Positions 1 through 8,378 of a DNA stretch of 64,000 nt are shown here, piece by piece. The notes under the pieces were generated by a model. The model searched no databases, was not told the origin of the DNA, and saw only the letters and a list, made by a program, of their open reading frames with translations. The first letter of the stretch is position 1. Every line of letters begins with the position of its first letter. A program made the position numbers and the translations under genes. The stretch is from contig NZ_RJUU01000001.1 in NCBI RefSeq assembly GCF_003751445.1, positions 5,198,001 through 5,262,000 of the forward strand. Direction: 5' to 3'. The stretch is from Streptomyces sp. 840.1. GTDB taxonomy: Bacteria; Actinomycetota; Actinomycetes; Streptomycetales; Streptomycetaceae.

Positions 1-1009
1 GGCGATGCTGGTGTACGCGGCGCTCGCCGCTCTGGTGATCTCAGGCCGGGTGCCGCTGGCGGCGGCAGGCACTGCGGTGGTGGCGGTGCAGGCCAGCCGC
101 ATGATGCTCGCCGGGCTCGTGACCGGGATGAACACCACCTACAAGACCGGTCTCTACCTCGGCGACTGGGCCGACTTCGTCGCGGACGGAGAACAGCGGA
201 CGCGGGCCAGGGAGTTCACCGGGACGGTCCCGGCGGAGCCGGACGTGCTCCTGGCCAAGGACATCACCTTCCACTACCCCGGGCACACCACCCCCGCCCT
301 GGACCGGGTGAGCGTGACCGTGCGGCGTGGCGAGACGCTGGCGATCGTCGGGGCAAACGGCTCGGGGAAGTCGACGCTGGCGAAGCTGCTGGCGGGCCTG
401 TACGAGCCGACTCAGGGAGCGGTCGAGTGGGGCGGCGTCGACCTGGCGACCGTTGACCCGGAGGCGGTGTGGGCGAAGCTGGCGATGCTGCCGCAGGACA
501 TCGCCCGGTGGCCGGTGGCTGCGCGGGAGAACATCACCCTCGGACAGGGCGACGGCGACGACCAAGCCGTGATGGAAGCCGCAAAGCTCGCAGGAGCCGA
601 CGTGGTGATCGAGCAGCTAGCCGACGGGCTGGACACCAACCTCGCGCCGTCGCAATGGGGCGGCCGGGACCTGTCCGGCGGACAGTGGCAGCGCCTGGCC
701 GGCGCGCGGGCCTTCTTCCGCAAGGACGCACCCGTGCTGATCTGCGACGAGCCGACTTCCGCGCTCGACCCCCGGGCTGAGGAGGCGATGTACGAGCGGA
801 TCCGGGCGTTGGGAGCCGGGCGAACGGTCATCCTCATCACCCACCGGCTGGGCTCGACCCGGAGTGCTGACCGGATCGTCGTGCTTGACCGCGGGCGACT
901 CATTGAGGAGGGCACCCACGAGTCCCTGCTCGGCCTGGACGGAGAGTACGCGGACATGTGGCGGACACAGGCCCAGACCTACGGAGAGCAGTTGCAACCC
1001 CAGCGGTAA
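1..1009 (+). CDS. ABC exporter, fused membrane/ATPase type (5' end outside window)
   Basis: Partial gene, open from position 2; its upstream part lies outside the window. What remains is the end of the transmembrane domain (hydrophobic residues about 1-50 from the ATG at 5) and a complete nucleotide-binding domain. Visible motifs are Walker A GANGSGKST, signature DLSGGQWQR, Walker B VLICDEPTSALD and the H-loop THR. The SGG-Q/E-W signature and the 'PQD..RWPV.A..NI' Q-loop region closely resemble the ABC protein at 35342-37330, so the two are paralogues. The substrate is unknown; the type belongs to peptide or drug exporters. A hairpin follows the stop. Confidence 0.9.
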   Translation, partial: AMLVYAALAALVISGRVPLAAAGTAVVAVQASRMMLAGLVTGMNTTYKTGLYLGDWADFVADGEQRTRAREFTGTVPAEPDVLLAKDITFHYPGHTTPALDRVSVTVRRGETLAIVGANGSGKSTLAKLLAGLYEPTQGAVEWGGVDLATVDPEAVWAKLAMLPQDIARWPVAARENITLGQGDGDDQAVMEAAKLAGADVVIEQLADGLDTNLAPSQWGGRDLSGGQWQRLAGARAFFRKDAPVLICDEPTSALDPRAEEAMYERIRALGAGRTVILITHRLGSTRSADRIVVLDRGRLIEEGTHESLLGLDGEYADMWRTQAQTYGEQLQPQR

Positions 1010-1020
1010 CGGGGAAGAGC

Positions 1021-1059
1021 GCAATCCCCCGGCTGGGATGGTCCTGGCCGGGGGATTGC
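1021..1059 (+). terminator. Hairpin terminator after ABC gene
   Basis: Perfect 13-bp inverted repeat: GCAATCCCCCGGC at 1021-1033 and its complement at 1047-1059, with a 13-nt loop. It starts 11 bp past the ABC stop codon. There is no U-tract, as is common for Streptomyces terminators. Confidence 0.75.
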
Positions 1060-1474
1060 TCATTGAGCCGGGGTGGACTACAGCGTCACCTACCCGCCAC
1101 TCTGGGTGAAGGCGATTTCACCGTCGGGCGTGATGGTGACGCGGGCGCCGTACACCGGTACCCCCAGCAATTAGGCGGTCGGGGGCCGCCGGGCGCACGG
1201 TGGGGGCTTCGCGGCGGTGGTGGCATGAGCGCGGGCCCATGGGCCGTCGGGGTGTGCGCAGGAGGTCTTCGTTGTCTGCAAGTGCCTCGGCCAGGGCGGC
1301 CAGATAGCAGTTTTCCGCCTGCCTCGTGCCCAATCGGCAGTCCGTTGAGGGGGCGAGCGTAAGCAGTTCGCCGGGGGCAGACAAGGAAGATCGCCCAAAG
1401 GACTGGTGGACGCTGCCACAGCATGTCAACCTAAACGACCTTCCCGAAAACCCCCAGGTCAGAGAGGGGATGCT
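1060..1474. other. Intergenic, possible gene remnant
   Basis: No convincing complete gene. On the minus strand, 1170-1090 reads a 26-codon frame ending in VTITPDGEIAFTQSGG. It looks like the C-terminal tail of a protein but has no ribosome-binding site, so it may be a remnant. The rest shows no recognisable structure. Confidence 0.3.
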
Positions 1475-1846
1475 GTGGCATTGGATGCGGCGCAACCTGG
1501 ATTCGCCACGACGGTCGCGGCCCTGCGGCTCCGCTCCTGGAAGCTGGGTGCCTATCAGCCGATGGACGTGATCGACCTGTTTCCGGACACCGACTTCACC
1601 CACATCGTGGACGACCGGGCCGACGTGCACGTCAGCTCGCGCGACGGCCGGTTCTACCTCGGCTACTTCCAGGACGGCCGTCCCGGCGGCCCTGACGAGG
1701 ACTGGGTGACGGGCGAGGGCTGGGTGATCGCCGTCGCCGGTACCGCGAATGTGCCGGGGTACCGGATGGCCTTCGGTACGGACACTCCGGCGGAGATCGT
1801 CGCAGCTGTCGTGACTCGGATCCTTGCCACCTCCCGGCCATCGTGA
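1475..1846 (+). CDS. Hypothetical protein, 123 aa
   Basis: Small soluble protein with no recognised catalytic motif. The GTG at 1475 is preferred over the longer reading from 1406 because a purine-rich ribosome-binding site (AGAGAGGGGA, 1461-1470) lies 4 bp upstream and the extra N-terminus is low-complexity. It is the first of three same-strand genes (1475-2985), the last of which encodes a DUF317 protein, so the group is probably one transcription unit of a kind common on Streptomyces plasmids and integrative elements. Its TDTPAEIVAAVVTRIL tail resembles the 'TP.ElV.A...L' ending of DUF317 domains, so it may be a diverged or shortened relative. Function unknown. Confidence 0.65.
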   Translation: MALDAAQPGFATTVAALRLRSWKLGAYQPMDVIDLFPDTDFTHIVDDRADVHVSSRDGRFYLGYFQDGRPGGPDEDWVTGEGWVIAVAGTANVPGYRMAFGTDTPAEIVAAVVTRILATSRPS

Positions 1847-1917
1847 CCTGCAGTCCCCATCCCCGCGTACGCTGCCTCTGCTCTCGCGGCCCTGTCCACT
1901 ACCGCTAGGAGAACGCC

Positions 1918-2220
1918 TTGGGCCCACACTCGCCCGAGATGACCGCCGGCGACATCCTCGACCTGCTGTCCGCCTGCGACCGCGACACGCCTGTCCGGCT
2001 CGCCATCAACCCCTTCTTCCCCATGGCCCACCGGATGGGCGCTGTGCACAACACGGTCGACGAGCGCGGCCGGCCGATGGTCTACATCGCCGAGTCCGAG
2101 GAGGCCGAGCAGTTCGGCCCCCTGCCGCCTGCGGTCGCCGTGGCTCTGACCTGGCAGGAGTCGGTCGAGGCACCCCGACGCCGCCGACGTGGCGCGACAG
2201 GGCCGAACACCGGCCAGTGA
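1918..2220 (+). CDS. Hypothetical protein, 100 aa
   Basis: Starts at TTG 1918 behind AGGAGA (1907-1912). It has a helical N-terminus (MTAGDILDLLSACDRDTPVRL) and a strongly basic C-terminus (RRRRRGATG). I do not recognise a family. It lies 71 bp after the preceding gene and is in the same reading frame as the following DUF317 gene, separated by its TGA stop at 2218, so the two are probably co-transcribed. A nucleic-acid contact through the basic tail is possible but not shown. Confidence 0.6.
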   Translation: MGPHSPEMTAGDILDLLSACDRDTPVRLAINPFFPMAHRMGAVHNTVDERGRPMVYIAESEEAEQFGPLPPAVAVALTWQESVEAPRRRRRGATGPNTGQ

Positions 2221-2247
2221 TCCATCCCCGAGCGTACGGAGGCGCCC

Positions 2248-2985
2248 CTGCACCCGCACCACCCCATCGAGCCCTCCCACTCCGACTCGCCGGGCCCGCT
2301 GTACTGGGTCACTCCGCGCCACCTGGCCGGCGATGACGGAGCCCTTGCCGAGCGGATCGGCGACACCCTGACTGGCCTCGGCTGGCGCATGTGGCCGACC
2401 TCCCGCAACACCCTGCTCTATGTGAGCCCGGACGGACTGCGCGGCGCCGAGTGGATCCTCGCCGCCTACCCGTTCGAGCTGGGCGGACTCCCGGTGGCCT
2501 GGCAGCTGTCGGCCCGTCCCCACGCCGCCTCGGCGCTGACCGAGTGGAACGCCTACTTCACTGCCGGCGTCCCGCACGAGGCCCTCGCCGACCTCCTGCT
2601 CGCACTCGACGCCTGCGCCACACCCGATGCCGGATTCGAGGGCGCCGAGTCGGTGCTCACCGCACTCGGCGCGCGGGGCTGGCTACGCGACATGGACCGC
2701 CCGCGCACCACCGCGACGGACCCCGGCTTCTCCGCCAGCGTCTCGCTTGAGATGCTGCCGCCGCTCATCCACGACGCCGACCCCCGGGATGACCTTCTGG
2801 GGTGGCAGGCATGGGCGGAACCCGTGCTGGGTTCGCCCTACCTGTGGTGTGCGAGCTTCAGCGCGAGCGCCCCTCACGAGCTGGTCGCCGCCTTCGCCTC
2901 CTCGCTCGCCGCACCCGGCCCGGTGCCGCGCCGGAGGCTGCCCGAAGGCACGGAGGGCCGCCTCACCGTCGTCCGCCGCAGCTGA
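2248..2985 (+). CDS. DUF317 domain protein (probable CTG start)
   Basis: About 245 aa with two DUF317-like halves: YWVTPRHLAGDDG near residues 17-30 and the hallmark WQAWAEPVLGSPYLW...FSASAPHELVAAFASSLA near residues 190-230. DUF317 proteins of unknown function are frequent on actinomycete conjugative and integrative elements. The first ATG in frame (2389) would cut off the conserved YWVTPRHLAG segment. No ATG, GTG or TTG lies between the upstream in-frame stop (2218) and that segment, but CTG 2248 sits 5 bp after GGAGG (2238-2242) and is the likely start. Confidence 0.75.
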   Translation: MHPHHPIEPSHSDSPGPLYWVTPRHLAGDDGALAERIGDTLTGLGWRMWPTSRNTLLYVSPDGLRGAEWILAAYPFELGGLPVAWQLSARPHAASALTEWNAYFTAGVPHEALADLLLALDACATPDAGFEGAESVLTALGARGWLRDMDRPRTTATDPGFSASVSLEMLPPLIHDADPRDDLLGWQAWAEPVLGSPYLWCASFSASAPHELVAAFASSLAAPGPVPRRRLPEGTEGRLTVVRRS

Positions 2986-3128
2986 CGACGAGCGCGGGCG
3001 GTCGAAGAACGGGATAGATGGGGTGATGCCCGCCCCTCCAGGCCCGGTGGTTCCACTCTCTTCATGGGAGCGGAACCGCCGGGCCTTAGCCGTACCTGCG
3101 TAGGGAAGGTGGCGGCGCCGGTGAATCC

Positions 3129-4232
3129 ATGATCCGGTCCCTGAATAGGATCGCTCTTGTGGCAGGCAAACTGATAGGCAAAGGACCACTGCGCGGCTAC
3201 CTCCTGGAGGAGGTGCTGGCCTGGTTGCTGCGATCCAGCGGCTTCGAAGTGCTCACGGCCAATGACGATAAGGACAAGGAGCCTTGGAAGGTCCTTAAAG
3301 AGGACAAGAATGGCTTGCTGGTCCGTGGGCGCGGGGCGTGGCACCAGGTTGATGCGCTCGGGCAGTTCCGGTACGTCCCGCCGTTCTCGCTGCCTGTCCG
3401 CTTGTTCGTTGAGGCGAAGTATCTGACCGCGACGCGAGTTGGTCTGCCGACCGTGCGTAACGGTCACGGCGTGATTCACGACGTGAACGAGGGCGAGACC
3501 ACTACGCTCACCGCTGCGGGTACGGGCCGGCCGAGGACGCGGTACCGCTACAACTACGCGATCTTCTCAACGTCAGGGTTCAGCAAGGAAGCCCAGGACT
3601 ACGCGCTGGCTCATCAGATATCCCTGATCGACCTCTCGGCTCCGGACTTCGCCGTGCTGCGGGATCTTGTCTGGATCGCGGCCGACACGATTCACGCAGC
3701 GCTGGAAGCCGCGCCTGCTGGCGAGCGGCCGAAGATGCACCAGATACGCGCGTACCTTCGTGGCCCGCTGCTGGATATGTACGCCGAGGACGCATACCTG
3801 CCCGATCAATTCCGCGAGCCGCTCGACGAACTTGCCCAGGCGCTGCACAGCCGGTCCACATTGGGCCTTGTGCTGGCCTTTCCCGCAGCACCGTTCGTTC
3901 TGGGACTGGCGTCGAATGACCTGTACGGGTTCGTGAATTACGCGAGAGAACACCCCACGCACGCCGTGCGCGTGCGGCGACTGCATCAGTCGGCTTCGCA
4001 TCCCGTCTGGGAACTGCGCTCGGCCGAGCACCCGGACGTATACGCGTTGCGGTTCAGCCTGCCGGAACGGGTGGAATCCTGGATCGTCGAGCAGGACGAA
4101 GGAATGCCCTCACGAACCCGGTATGTGAAAAGAAGCATGCTCTCGACCATGACCCTGTACTGGATGGACGGGGAGCATGCGCAGACATTCCAACTGCGTT
4201 ACGAGCCGGGCGAACTGCGCCTGGCGGGCTGA
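3129..4232 (+). CDS. PD-(D/E)XK restriction-endonuclease-like protein
   Basis: 367 aa. The N-terminal third carries a Mrr/endonuclease-fold pattern: a helix GYLLEEVLAWLLRSSGFEV (about 23-41), then GRGAWHQVDALGQF (catalytic D near residue 75) and LFVEAKYL (catalytic ExK near 95-98). This is the PD-(D/E)XK metal-dependent nuclease arrangement. The C-terminal 200 residues are unassigned and could recognise DNA or a partner. There is no methylase or helicase neighbour, so it is an orphan; a modification-dependent restriction or other defence role is inferred. The start is ATG 3129; GTG 3159 is an alternative. Confidence 0.75.
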   Translation: MIRSLNRIALVAGKLIGKGPLRGYLLEEVLAWLLRSSGFEVLTANDDKDKEPWKVLKEDKNGLLVRGRGAWHQVDALGQFRYVPPFSLPVRLFVEAKYLTATRVGLPTVRNGHGVIHDVNEGETTTLTAAGTGRPRTRYRYNYAIFSTSGFSKEAQDYALAHQISLIDLSAPDFAVLRDLVWIAADTIHAALEAAPAGERPKMHQIRAYLRGPLLDMYAEDAYLPDQFREPLDELAQALHSRSTLGLVLAFPAAPFVLGLASNDLYGFVNYAREHPTHAVRVRRLHQSASHPVWELRSAEHPDVYALRFSLPERVESWIVEQDEGMPSRTRYVKRSMLSTMTLYWMDGEHAQTFQLRYEPGELRLAG

Positions 4233-4244
4233 TCGGCGCAGAGG

Positions 4245-4301
4245 CCGAAAACTCGGTGTCCGGGCCTGTCTATCCGGCAGGCCCGGACACCGGGTTTTCG
4301 G
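4245..4301. terminator. Bidirectional terminator between convergent genes
   Basis: Long near-perfect inverted repeat: CCGAAAAC-T-CGGTGTCCGGGCCTG against CAGGCCCGGACACCG-G-GTTTTCGG, with a short loop at about 4268-4277. The A-rich and T-rich flanks make it work on both strands. It separates the convergent genes at 3129-4232 and 4315-5004. Confidence 0.9.
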
Positions 4302-4314
4302 ACGTTGGAGCGGG

Positions 4315-5004
4315 TCAGTGTGCGCTGCGTGCCTTGCTGAGCGCCTTGTCCAGGTAGGCGTCCACGAGGCCCGGCGAGCCGGAGACGATCACCAGGACGT
4401 TGCCGGTGCGGATCGCCGTCTGCTTGACGACGCTGTGCTGTCCGTCGGCGGAGTAGGTGAGCAGCTGACTCCACTGCTCGTCACCGAGGTCGGGCGCGGC
4501 CGTCTTCTCCGTGCCCATGCCGATGACGGCGCTGCCCGACGTCACCTGGTAGGACGGGCAGGAGATCATCGCGTTGTAGACCTTCCCGATGCCGTTGGAC
4601 AGCTTCGTTGCGCTGTCGCTGTACAGCTCCTCGCTCACCTCGGAGTGGGTGTTGCCGGTGTAGGTGAAGGATGCCTTCGCCTTGCGGGTGAAGTCGAGGG
4701 TGGCCCCCGTGGCCGTGTCGCTGTCGAGCTTCTCCAGCGCCGGGCAGCCGATGACGGTGACGTCGTCGTGCCGGTCAGCGGCCCGGGGCTTGCGGGTGTA
4801 GCCCTGGCCCAGGTCGCTCTCGTTCAACAGCCGCTTGTTCAGCTTGGCCGACGAGAGCGGCGCGGACGCGGAGGCGCTGTTACCGCCCCGGTGTGCGGAG
4901 GGCGCGGTCGAGGCGCCGGCGGGCTTGGTGCTGCGGGAGCAGCCCGTCAGGGCGATGACGGTGAAGGCGCTCAGGGCGAGGGCGGTCGTGGCGGAACGGC
5001 GCAT
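4315..5004 (-). CDS. Secreted lipoprotein, sensor-like domain
   Basis: 229 aa with a lipoprotein signal: basic MRRS, hydrophobic core, then lipobox LTGC with the lipidated Cys at residue 22. A Ser/Ala/Pro-rich linker (23-50) tethers a globular domain with two cysteines (in VIGCP and MISCPSY) likely to form a disulfide. The overall layout resembles the PknH-type extracellular sensor fold seen in actinobacterial lipoproteins; this assignment is tentative. It should sit on the outer face of the membrane. It is transcribed toward a strong terminator and has no obvious operon partner. Confidence 0.8.
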   Translation of the reverse strand: MRRSATTALALSAFTVIALTGCSRSTKPAGASTAPSAHRGGNSASASAPLSSAKLNKRLLNESDLGQGYTRKPRAADRHDDVTVIGCPALEKLDSDTATGATLDFTRKAKASFTYTGNTHSEVSEELYSDSATKLSNGIGKVYNAMISCPSYQVTSGSAVIGMGTEKTAAPDLGDEQWSQLLTYSADGQHSVVKQTAIRTGNVLVIVSGSPGLVDAYLDKALSKARSAH

Positions 5005-5097
5005 GCGGAAACCCCTGGTGATGCGAGATGGACGGTCTGACCAGGTCGGCCCCCCGGGTGCCGACGAACGCAGTGCTGGGGAAGGGGTTTCGCGACT

Positions 5098-5541
5098 TCA
5101 TTGGCCGAGGTGGCGCAGGCCCTCGTCGAGGGTGGGGTGGAAGTGGTCGACCGGACCGGAGTTGCGGTTGTACCAGGCGGTGTCCAGACGGGGCTCCTTG
5201 GCCTCGTGGCCGGCCTCGCAGCGCAGCCACACCGAGTCGTCACGCATGTTGAAGACGATCCAGTTCCGGTACGCGCCGCAGTGGCACTGGTGGACGTCGC
5301 CGTCGATGACGAGCGGCAGGTCCCAGCGCATCATGAACCCCGAGACGTCCTGGCGGGACGGAGCCTGGAAGTCCGCCGGCAGGAAGTCGGGCACCACCGT
5401 GGACTCCGGCGCGGCAGGTGCTGGCGCTGCGTGGGGGCCGGGGCAGTCCGGCAGCGGCAGCTGGGTGTGCATCGCCAGCACTGCCTGGCCGGCACGCTGG
5501 GCTTCACGGAATTCTCGGTCCGCACGGTTGCGTCGGAACAT
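5098..5541 (-). CDS. Hypothetical protein, 147 aa, cysteine/histidine-containing
   Basis: The N-terminal charged helix (MFRRNRADREFREAQRAG) is followed by a Pro/Ala linker and a C-terminal domain from about residue 55. That domain contains QCHCG and LRCEAGHEA, which could bind a zinc ion or form a small Cys/His fold. No family is recognised. It stands alone, 93 bp upstream of the divergently regulated-looking lipoprotein on the same strand. Weak ribosome-binding site (GGGAGACGGC). Confidence 0.65.
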   Translation of the reverse strand: MFRRNRADREFREAQRAGQAVLAMHTQLPLPDCPGPHAAPAPAAPESTVVPDFLPADFQAPSRQDVSGFMMRWDLPLVIDGDVHQCHCGAYRNWIVFNMRDDSVWLRCEAGHEAKEPRLDTAWYNRNSGPVDHFHPTLDEGLRHLGQ

Positions 5542-5967
5542 GCCGTCTCCCTCTCTCTCGTCTCGCCTGCACGAGGAGAGTGCCGCAACTCCCTGACCTG
5601 CTGCAACTCTAGAAATGTTGAATGCGGACGACTTGTCGGAGAGCTTCGGAACGGCACCCGTGGGCGGGGCGTGGGCCGCCTGTTTTCGTTCCAGATCGGT
5701 TGCGGCACGTGCCGTTTTGGGCGGACGGGCGTTGCCCAGAGCATGCGAAGTGCAGGTCCTTCAGCATTCCCGACGCAGCTGAGCGGCGCCTACTGGCTGG
5801 AGTCGCCGGTCACGGAGCACGCGACCGGCTACAGGTGCTCCGGCACCCGCGAGCCGCAGCCTGAACTGTGAGGTCGCCGGGTGCCGGAGGCGCGCACCAT
5901 CATGCTGTGCATCGCAGGCGCCACCGTGGTCATCGCGATGTGCGCCTCGGTGTTGTGAGCGCGGCGC
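5542..5967. other. Intergenic region upstream of 5541 and downstream of relaxase
   Basis: Contains one possible tiny membrane-peptide gene at 5881-5958 (listed separately). Nothing else is recognised. It marks the boundary between the mobilization operon and the leftmost genes. Confidence 0.5.
5881..5958 (+). CDS. Possible 25-aa membrane peptide
   Basis: Short frame starting GTG 5881 after GAGG (5870-5873). Residues 7-25 (IMLCIAGATVVIAMCASVL) form one hydrophobic segment. It ends at TGA 5956 just past the 3' end of the relaxase operon on the other strand. It may be a small membrane protein, or chance. Confidence 0.3.
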   Translation: MPEARTIMLCIAGATVVIAMCASVL

Positions 5968-7719
5968 TCAGCGCCGGGGTTCTCTCGTGCCGCTCCGCTT
6001 GGCCGAGGCGTTCTGCGACGGTGGCGTCGACTTCTTCCGCGTCTGTCCCTTCGATGCGGCAGCCCTTGCCGTACCGCTCTCCGGCGCAGTCGATGTGTCC
6101 GCAGGCAGATCCGCCATCCGCCGCAGCCGCCATACCAGCACGTCACTGATCGATTCTGCGGTCTCCAGCTCGCGGCGCTCCACGGCGCTCGCCAGGAGCG
6201 CGGCGGGGTCGTGGCCGACGTTCTCGACGTCGACGAGGGTGGCGGCCAGGGCGTACCAGCCGGGCTCGGCGAGGACCTGGCCGGCCAGCTCCGGCACCGC
6301 CTGTCGGAGATAGGCGGCCTGCTTGCGTTGGAGGGGCTGGGACAGGCGGCGACCGCGCTGGTGCATCACGCCGAGGTGCAGGGGCGCGGCGGCCTGGTAG
6401 GCGGCACGCAGGTGGTCGGCGGCCTGGCGGGCAGCAGCGGCCTGCTGGGCGTGCTCCTTCTTCCCGTGCCAGTGGGCGGCAGCCGTGACCAGGAAGAACG
6501 CCATGTCGATGAGCATGGCGGTGGTGGCACCGTCCTCCCCGCGGCCGAGGGCGGGACCGCCGTAGACGAGATCGCGGGCAGCCTGACGCAGGGCACGGTC
6601 GTGGCCGCGCTCGGCCTGGACGTGGGAGCGGGTCGCCCGCTCGAACGCCCAGGCGGCATCTTGCAGTTCACGGCGGGTGTGCGCGGCCGAGGTCTTGGCG
6701 AGCGCGTCGAGGACCTCGCCGGCTGCGGCGAGGTGCGCGGCGATCTGCCCGTCGTCGCCCTGGTCGAGGATCAGCACGGTCTGCCAGACCGCTGTCGTCG
6801 CCTGCCGCCGAGCGGCCGACGGGCTGATCCGGGGCGAGCCGGGGGAGCGGTCCGTGGTGGCGTCGCTGTGGTGACCGGAGGCGTCGGCAGCCCACCGCTT
6901 GCGGATGCGGGGCAGGGAGAGGTCGGGTGCCAGGGTGGAGCCGGAATAGTAGATCGGCTCCTGGTCCTCGTTGCGGTCGTCCACCAACCCGACCTTGTAG
7001 CCGAGCAGGTCGCCGGATGGTGCGGTGCGCTGGCGGATCAGGAGGCCGGCGGCGGTCAGGCGGTCGAAGAACTCCTCCTCGCTGGCGACTCCGGCTGCGG
7101 CGCGGCGCACGGTCTCGCGCAGCTCCTCGCGTGGGGTGCGTTCCTTGCCCTGGCGGTTCGCCTTGTGGCGTTCGGCGCTGGTGGGGCGCTTGGCGGCGGT
7201 TCCGTCGCCGACGTTCAACCGGCGTAGCCCGTAGTCGATTTCGACCTTTCGGGCTTCGGTCTGGGAGCGGGCGCCGTCCTGGCGGATGCGGGCCTGGCGG
7301 CCGTCCTCGCGTACGACGGTGGCGACGATGTGGATGTGATCGTCGGCGTGGCGGACGGCCGCCCAGCGGCAGGCGGCGTCGTCGCCTTCGGGGGCGATGC
7401 CGGTGGCGGCGACCATGCGGCGGGCGATGTCGGCCCACTGCTCGTCGGTGAGGATCGGATCCTCCGGCGCGGCGCGTACGGACAGGTGCCATACGTACTC
7501 GTCGGGCCTGGCGCTCTCGGGCAGAGCCATGACGGGCTGGTCGAGCAGGCGCTGCAGGTCGCCGTACGTGGCCTTCGAATTGTGGACGGGGTCGGGGGCC
7601 TGGCTGTCCCACGCGGCGACCAGGTGCGGATTGATGTGCTCCTCGGCCTTGCCGGGGCCGTACAGGTAGGCCACCAGTCCGCGGGTGTCATGGCCCATGT
7701 CGTGGACTCTGGGGATCAC
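5968..7719 (-). CDS. Relaxase / mobilization nuclease
   Basis: 583 aa. Relaxases nick oriT and stay covalently bound to the transferred strand. The N-terminal domain starts MIPRVHDMGHDTRGLVAYLYG and holds a HUH-type metal-binding motif in VRHADDHIHIVATVV (about residues 123-137), typical of MobP-like relaxases; a Tyr in the first 50 residues would be the nucleophile. The C-terminal half is Ala/Arg-rich helical and ends in basic KKST..KRSGTREPRR. The start overlaps the MobC stop by 4 bp (ATGA), so translation is coupled. With MobC it forms the relaxosome of a mobilizable element; no coupling protein is present. Confidence 0.9.
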   Translation of the reverse strand: MIPRVHDMGHDTRGLVAYLYGPGKAEEHINPHLVAAWDSQAPDPVHNSKATYGDLQRLLDQPVMALPESARPDEYVWHLSVRAAPEDPILTDEQWADIARRMVAATGIAPEGDDAACRWAAVRHADDHIHIVATVVREDGRQARIRQDGARSQTEARKVEIDYGLRRLNVGDGTAAKRPTSAERHKANRQGKERTPREELRETVRRAAAGVASEEEFFDRLTAAGLLIRQRTAPSGDLLGYKVGLVDDRNEDQEPIYYSGSTLAPDLSLPRIRKRWAADASGHHSDATTDRSPGSPRISPSAARRQATTAVWQTVLILDQGDDGQIAAHLAAAGEVLDALAKTSAAHTRRELQDAAWAFERATRSHVQAERGHDRALRQAARDLVYGGPALGRGEDGATTAMLIDMAFFLVTAAAHWHGKKEHAQQAAAARQAADHLRAAYQAAAPLHLGVMHQRGRRLSQPLQRKQAAYLRQAVPELAGQVLAEPGWYALAATLVDVENVGHDPAALLASAVERRELETAESISDVLVWRLRRMADLPADTSTAPESGTARAAASKGQTRKKSTPPSQNASAKRSGTREPRR

Positions 7720-8378
7720 GTGGCCGGGCGCTCGCTGTCCAGGTAGTGCTGGGTGAAGGTGTCCACGCGTCGAGCGGCACGGTGTACGGCGGAGAGGACC
7801 GCGTCGGCGTGCGGGGCGTCACCGCCTGAATTGAGCGTCTTGGCAACCTGGTTGACGTTGTTGCCGATCTGTCCGAGATGGCGCCGTAGGCTGAACAGCT
7901 CGGCGAGCATTTCGCGTTCGCCGGCGATTTCGGCGGCGGTGAGGTCGAGGTTGCGGGCGGCTTTGAGTGCGGTGCGTGCGAGGTAGTTGGCGACGCTCAT
8001 GTTGCAGGCGGCTGCGGCACGGACGAGGAGCTGGTACTCGGTGTCGTTCATGCGGCAGCTCGGCTGGTGCATGCGCTTCTTCTCGTCGCGCAGGCGCTCA
8101 CGCTGCTGAACACGGGGCTTCGGCGGTACGGCGTGGGTGCAATCGGTGCGGTGGCAGGAGTGGCTCTCCGCCTCCTCAGGATGCGAGCCGCCCTCGGCCG
8201 TATCCTGACGGATCGGCGCCCCCCGGTGCCGATCCGCTCCCGCCACCCCAGGGGCGGGAGACGCAAGAGCATTGCTCCCAACGGGAGCAATGCTCTTGCA
8301 CCAACTTGCTCGCAGTGAGGTCGAGTTGGATTCCGGCTCACCGTGCGTGTGAGTGGGGGATGTCGTGGGGATCGTCAT
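7716..8378 (-). CDS. MobC-like relaxosome accessory protein
   Basis: About 220 aa. The C-terminal 110 residues match the MobC family: NDTEYQLLVRAAAACNMSVANYLARTAL (ribbon-helix-helix-like) then LRRHLGQIGNNVNQVAKTLNSG. A Cys/His cluster (HSCHRTDCTHAV) precedes it. MobC proteins bind oriT, melt it and recruit the relaxase. The start ATG 8376-8378 overlaps the stop of the upstream small gene (ATGA), which favours it over the longer reading. Residues 1-100 are low-complexity and cover a perfect hairpin at 8263-8299, so the mature protein may begin later and the hairpin may be part of oriT. Confidence 0.8.
   Translation of the reverse strand: MTIPTTSPTHTHGEPESNSTSLRASWCKSIAPVGSNALASPAPGVAGADRHRGAPIRQDTAEGGSHPEEAESHSCHRTDCTHAVPPKPRVQQRERLRDEKKRMHQPSCRMNDTEYQLLVRAAAACNMSVANYLARTALKAARNLDLTAAEIAGEREMLAELFSLRRHLGQIGNNVNQVAKTLNSGGDAPHADAVLSAVHRAARRVDTFTQHYLDSERPAT
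8263..8299. repeat. Perfect 17-bp inverted repeat (oriT candidate)
   Basis: GCAAGAGCATTGCTCCC at 8263-8279, loop AAC, and the exact complement at 8283-8299. It lies inside the 5' part of the mobC reading frame, close to the relaxase operon. Inverted repeats of this kind are typical of relaxase-binding arms of oriT; a terminator or attenuator is the alternative. Confidence 0.7.
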
